17,515 nucleotides of DNA. It comes from Lactobacillaceae bacterium (GTDB lineage Bacteria > Bacillota > Bacilli > Lactobacillales > Lactobacillaceae). Below the pieces are notes generated by a model. That model ran no database searches and was not told the DNA's origin. It saw only the letters and a program-made list of their open reading frames with translations. The number at the start of each line of letters is the position of its first letter. Within the stretch, counting starts at the first letter, position 1. The DNA is taken from assembly GCA_031282325.1 (NCBI GenBank), contig JAITDY010000016.1, positions 1-17,515 on the forward strand, given 5' to 3'. Position numbers and translations under genes: made by a program. Positions 14,272-17,515 of this stretch are shown here, piece after piece.

Positions 14272-15933
14272 ATGTATAAATATTTATTTAAAACTAAAAA
14301 TCAATTTACAATACTGATAGTATTAACAGTAATTTTTTCATTTTTGAATGTAAGTTATTCTCAAATTTTAAAATTGGTAACACTATTTGCAACTAATAAA
14401 ATTAATATTAGTTTTTTTAGTGTAATTATAATTACAATATTATATTTAGCGGTAAGTTTGTTTTTTTCCTATTATACAGCCTTCTTTAAAAGCAGATATC
14501 AATTTCGTATATCTGAACAAATAAAAAACGATATCTTTAAAAAAACAAATCATATTTCTTCTCATGAACTAAATGATGCCAATTTACTTTCAAAAATATT
14601 AAATCAAGTGGATATATTGAGAACTGATTACTTTATGAATATCATGTTCGTTTTGATGCTCATAACGGATCTATTTTTTGCTTTATTCTTCGCAATTAGA
14701 ATTAATCCATGGATGACATTAATAATAATTTTGTTGTCAATACCTGGAATTTTGTTACCAATTGTTACTAAAAATAAATTAAAAAATCTTAGGCAGCCTG
14801 TATTAAATAAATTAGATTTTTTTACTAAAACTACTGCTAATTTTTTGGATGGTTTAGATGATATAAAAAGATTTATGGCTTTTGGACCATTCTATAAACA
14901 TTTTCAAAAAAATAATAATGATCTTACAATTGCACAAATTAATGAAAATAAAGTAACCAGATTCATAGGTGCAGTAACGAGAACCTTTAGCAATTTGATT
15001 TATTTAGGAACATGGGTGTTTGGATCATTTTTTGTTTCAAAAAAAATTATTACCTTACCCGATTTAATTGCTTTTTCTCAATTAAGTATTTATATAACTT
15101 ATCCGCTAAATGAAGCTTCTGATACGATGAGCGAACTCATAGGAAGTTTAAGGGTTAGTGAGGAAGTATCTACTTTTTTAAACCTAAAAGAATTAAAAGA
15201 TAGTAAAACCAAATTAAAAAATAACCTTGTCTTTTTTGAGAATGTGGATTTAAAGTTAGACAATAAGGTTATTTTAGATGATGCAAATTTGGAATTAGAC
15301 TTATCTAAGAAAAATATTTTAGTTGGAGCATCTGGTGCAGGAAAAACTACAATTACTAAATTAATTTCTCATCAAATAAAACAAAATAGTGGTGAAATCA
15401 TAGTTTTTGGTAATGATAGTAATATAATTACCGATCATTTCATTAATCATCATATTGGTCAATTAACCCAAAAACAATATTTTTTTGATGGTACTTTAGA
15501 AGAAAATATTAATTTTTATTCTAAGGAAATTTCTAGTGAAAAGATAACAGATGTAATGCAAAAATTAGGTCTTGGTAAGCTATTGTCTGATAAGCAAGGC
15601 TTACAGCAAGAAATCGATGCTAAAAATATTAAATTTTCAGGTGGGGAACAAGTTAGAATTGGATTGGCTAGATTATTAGTTAGAGATTATAAATATTTAT
15701 TCATAGATGAAGTATCTTCAGGGCTAGATCCGAAAACAACCTCAGAGATCGAAAAGATATTATTGAACCTTAATATTGGTTATATTTATATAACACATAA
15801 AATTAATTTGAATTTTCTTAATCAAAATGATCAGGTTTTTATTTTAACTGATAAAAAGATTGTTCAAGGAAGCTCTAAAAATCGTAATATTAAATTAAAA
15901 TTACAAGAATTAGGATTTAATCTAAAAAAATAA
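14272..15933 (+). CDS. ABC exporter, fused membrane and ATPase domains
   Basis: This 553-residue half-transporter probably works as a homodimer. Six membrane helices span about 12-290; the NBD has Walker A GASGAGKTT (352-360), signature FSGGE (455-459), Walker B YLFIDE with Glu480, and the H-loop His509 in ITHK. All catalytic residues are present, unlike in the pair at 10224-13720. There is no N-terminal C39 peptidase, so it does not cleave double-glycine leaders. The ATG at 14272 has only a weak purine stretch (GAAAGAA) far upstream. It lies directly after the short peptide gene and its terminator, which suggests that it exports that peptide. A general lipid or drug exporter is the alternative. 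The NBD diverges from LmrCD types and the gene looks more AT-rich than its upstream neighbours, which may mean a separate origin. Confidence 0.88.
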   Translation: MYKYLFKTKNQFTILIVLTVIFSFLNVSYSQILKLVTLFATNKINISFFSVIIITILYLAVSLFFSYYTAFFKSRYQFRISEQIKNDIFKKTNHISSHELNDANLLSKILNQVDILRTDYFMNIMFVLMLITDLFFALFFAIRINPWMTLIIILLSIPGILLPIVTKNKLKNLRQPVLNKLDFFTKTTANFLDGLDDIKRFMAFGPFYKHFQKNNNDLTIAQINENKVTRFIGAVTRTFSNLIYLGTWVFGSFFVSKKIITLPDLIAFSQLSIYITYPLNEASDTMSELIGSLRVSEEVSTFLNLKELKDSKTKLKNNLVFFENVDLKLDNKVILDDANLELDLSKKNILVGASGAGKTTITKLISHQIKQNSGEIIVFGNDSNIITDHFINHHIGQLTQKQYFFDGTLEENINFYSKEISSEKITDVMQKLGLGKLLSDKQGLQQEIDAKNIKFSGGEQVRIGLARLLVRDYKYLFIDEVSSGLDPKTTSEIEKILLNLNIGYIYITHKINLNFLNQNDQVFILTDKKIVQGSSKNRNIKLKLQELGFNLKK

Positions 15934-16177
15934 TTTTTTTATTTAATAATAGGTAATGGTATTAAACATCTGTTACAATTAGCTTGTTGGCAATAATTAG
16001 AAAATATTTTAATGTATGTAATTTTTTATTATTTATATTATTGCATTAATAAATTCTACATTGTATCAATAAAATAAAATGGAAAACTTAATATGATCAT
16101 CTACGTAATTTTATAGCACTTGAGATGTTGAGTTAAGTCTTTATTTTTTAAAACTATAGTATTAAATTGGTGGGAAT
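15934..16177. other. 244-bp noncoding gap with nested inverted repeats
   Basis: No gene is visible. AACATCT (15965-15971) pairs with AGATGTT (16123-16129), and inside this GCAATAAT (15990-15997) pairs with ATTATTGC (16037-16044). The DNA is very AT-rich, so short pairings are partly expected. The ribosome site GGTGGGA at 16169-16175 serves the next gene. A promoter for that gene is likely here but I cannot place one convincingly. Confidence 0.35.
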
Positions 16178-17290
16178 ATGAAAAATGCAATTGTTTCTTA
16201 TTACGGTAGAGCATTACCTGTTATAAAGTTTTATGGAATGATAATTTTATCTCTTGTTTTAGCTTTAATGTTAAGTTTTTTTATAAAAACAATAAATTTT
16301 GTAGCTTTAATTCCAATAGTAATTCTTTCCACAATTTTGAATACAAATAAAGATTTTGATAAAGTTGCCGAAATTGATAAATTTAAGTTTTTTAGATTTA
16401 ACCCTTATCGACGTATGAAATTAAAATTTTTAATCTATTTAATGGGAAATAAATTCTTTTTTCTTGGACTATTTTTTCAACTAATTAATATAGTTTGGCT
16501 ATATCAAGTACAGTTAAGCTTATCGCTTGTTATTATCGAGTTCTTAATTTTATTTAGTAATTTTGCAGATAGTAAATTATCTGAAGAAATAGGTGAGATC
16601 CATTTAATTATTATCATAATAATGATTACTCTTAAAATGGATAATTTTTTAATAGTAACTGCAAATGCTGTTTTTTGCACATTAATAACGTTAGCGCTAT
16701 TTTTTAAACATGATCAAACAAAAACTTCAAAAAGTAGTATCTTAAGCAAAAACATTCGTTTAAATTTAGCTAAAATAAGCCTCCCAATCCGTGTCTTAGT
16801 AATGAATTGGAAATATATTTTATTCTTATTATTTTCTTTTATTACTTCAATAGTTGTAGCTTATAAGTGGCCAAATGTTTCGTATTCGTCATCATTTATT
16901 ATCTTATTTATGTTAATAACACTTTATGAAATTATTCAAGATATAAATATCGAAAACCAAACTATTAGTTATACTAAAATGAGATTTTATAAATTACAGG
17001 GAATTAAATTAAATCGAAGATTGTTTTTAAGTAAATATCTATTGCTTGCCACTATAACGTTATTTTTGTTGGCGATATTCTCAGTATTATTTAAACAACT
17101 ACCTATTATCTCGTTTATTTTACTTTTTGTAATATTACTGTGGTATTTAGTTTTTGAAGAAAGAGCTGTTCGAAAAAAAATGCAAGTTAGTTTCAGGTTA
17201 AATATAATTCGAAGTTGGTTACCATCGATTTTAATTAGTCTTGGAGCATCACTTCCTTATTTATCTAAATTAGCTCAACATTTTCGATGA
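16178..17290 (+). CDS. Polytopic membrane protein, possible ABC-type permease
   Basis: This 370-residue protein has roughly ten hydrophobic stretches with short charged loops. Two loops share a look: NPYRRMKLKFLIY (near 76) and YKLQGIKLNRRLFLSKY (near 272). Such basic loops just before helices are seen in ABC-2-type permeases of bacteriocin export or immunity transporters, but I see no firm family signature. There is no ATPase domain; a partner ATPase could lie beyond the window. GGTGGGA ends 2 bases before the ATG, unusually close. It is followed after 8 bases by another membrane protein gene, probably in the same operon. The function is not assigned. Confidence 0.6.
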   Translation: MKNAIVSYYGRALPVIKFYGMIILSLVLALMLSFFIKTINFVALIPIVILSTILNTNKDFDKVAEIDKFKFFRFNPYRRMKLKFLIYLMGNKFFFLGLFFQLINIVWLYQVQLSLSLVIIEFLILFSNFADSKLSEEIGEIHLIIIIIMITLKMDNFLIVTANAVFCTLITLALFFKHDQTKTSKSSILSKNIRLNLAKISLPIRVLVMNWKYILFLLFSFITSIVVAYKWPNVSYSSSFIILFMLITLYEIIQDINIENQTISYTKMRFYKLQGIKLNRRLFLSKYLLLATITLFLLAIFSVLFKQLPIISFILLFVILLWYLVFEERAVRKKMQVSFRLNIIRSWLPSILISLGASLPYLSKLAQHFR

Positions 17291-17298
17291 ATTAAAGT

Positions 17299-17515
17299 AT
17301 GAAAATCACATTAAAAAATTATATTGTATATTCGTTGTTGATGACAGTATTTTTTACAATTTGCATAGTAATTTTTAAAGGTTTTAAAGTTACAAGAATA
17401 GACTCATCATCACAAAGCACGATTTTAATTATTATGCATAATTTCACACTATTTGTAAAATGGCAAATTTTCTTTTGGCTGAGCCCACTTTTTTGGGTCA
17501 TGGATAATTTTATTT
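17299..17515 (+). CDS. Membrane protein, 3'-truncated by the window edge
   Basis: An ATG at 17299 opens a frame that stays open to the last base (72 residues seen). It begins MKITLKNYIVYSLLMTVFF, a membrane helix at about 8-26, and has a second hydrophobic stretch near 53-70. It starts 8 bases after the previous stop, so it is probably co-transcribed. The ribosome site is weak (TAAAG). No family is recognised from this fragment; with the preceding gene it may form a two-part permease. Confidence 0.55.
   Translation, partial: MKITLKNYIVYSLLMTVFFTICIVIFKGFKVTRIDSSSQSTILIIMHNFTLFVKWQIFFWLSPLFWVMDNFI

Noticed and set aside
1..17515. CRISPR arrays, tRNA or rRNA genes, and complete insertion sequences
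   Set aside because: No regularly spaced direct repeats, no cloverleaf or rRNA segment and no transposase were seen on either strand.

Overview
The window is AT-rich DNA from a low-GC Gram-positive bacterium. Shine-Dalgarno sites are purine-rich and intrinsic terminators are present. The gene set (adhE, the tatD-rnmV-rsmA operon, eno, a heterodimeric multidrug ABC exporter) fits a lactic acid bacterium of the Lactobacillaceae. The enolase and TatD sequences look most like the Leuconostoc/Oenococcus/Weissella side, but that placement is from memory of the families and the species cannot be fixed from the sequence.

Layout. (1) 1-696: the tail of an unrecognised protein and a SprT-like metalloprotein. 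(2) 746-3095: a compact operon that looks like a microcin C-type peptide pathway. It has an extended -10 promoter, a 17-codon peptide gene, a strong terminator hairpin, a ThiF/MccB-like adenylating enzyme with an N-terminal RRE-like region, and an MFS exporter whose start overlaps the enzyme gene. (3) 3113-3595: a promoter, a 155-bp inverted-repeat element and a small membrane protein that converges on adhE with overlapping stop codons. (4) 3592-6365 (minus strand): adhE with a good promoter and a Rex-like operator. (5) 6464-10149: tatD-rnmV-rsmA with overlapping ends, then eno with its own promoter and terminator. (6) 10224-13720: two half-transporters forming a heterodimeric ABC exporter with complementary degenerate sites. 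(7) 13741-14026: a TM2-domain gene split by a one-base shift in a T7 run. (8) 14087-17515: a second short-peptide cassette (24 codons, terminator, single ABC exporter), followed by two membrane protein genes, the last cut by the window edge.

The part most likely to be new is the operon at 746-3095. The enzyme aligns clearly with MccB of microcin C systems by its GxGGxG loop, TRQ motif and conserved Asp. The exporter sits where MccC would sit, and the peptide-terminator-enzyme order is the same as in E. coli mcc. However, the precursor ends in Gly-Gly-Arg, not the Asn that MccB enzymes modify, and the enzyme has no cysteine at all, so it cannot carry the usual Cys4 zinc site. The product and chemistry are therefore uncertain. 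The cassette at 14087-15933 has a similar layout (TGT-TATTAT promoter, very short peptide, terminator, transporter) and may be a second peptide secretion locus of unknown type.

Motif positions were counted by hand and homology calls come from recognition of motifs, not from searches.
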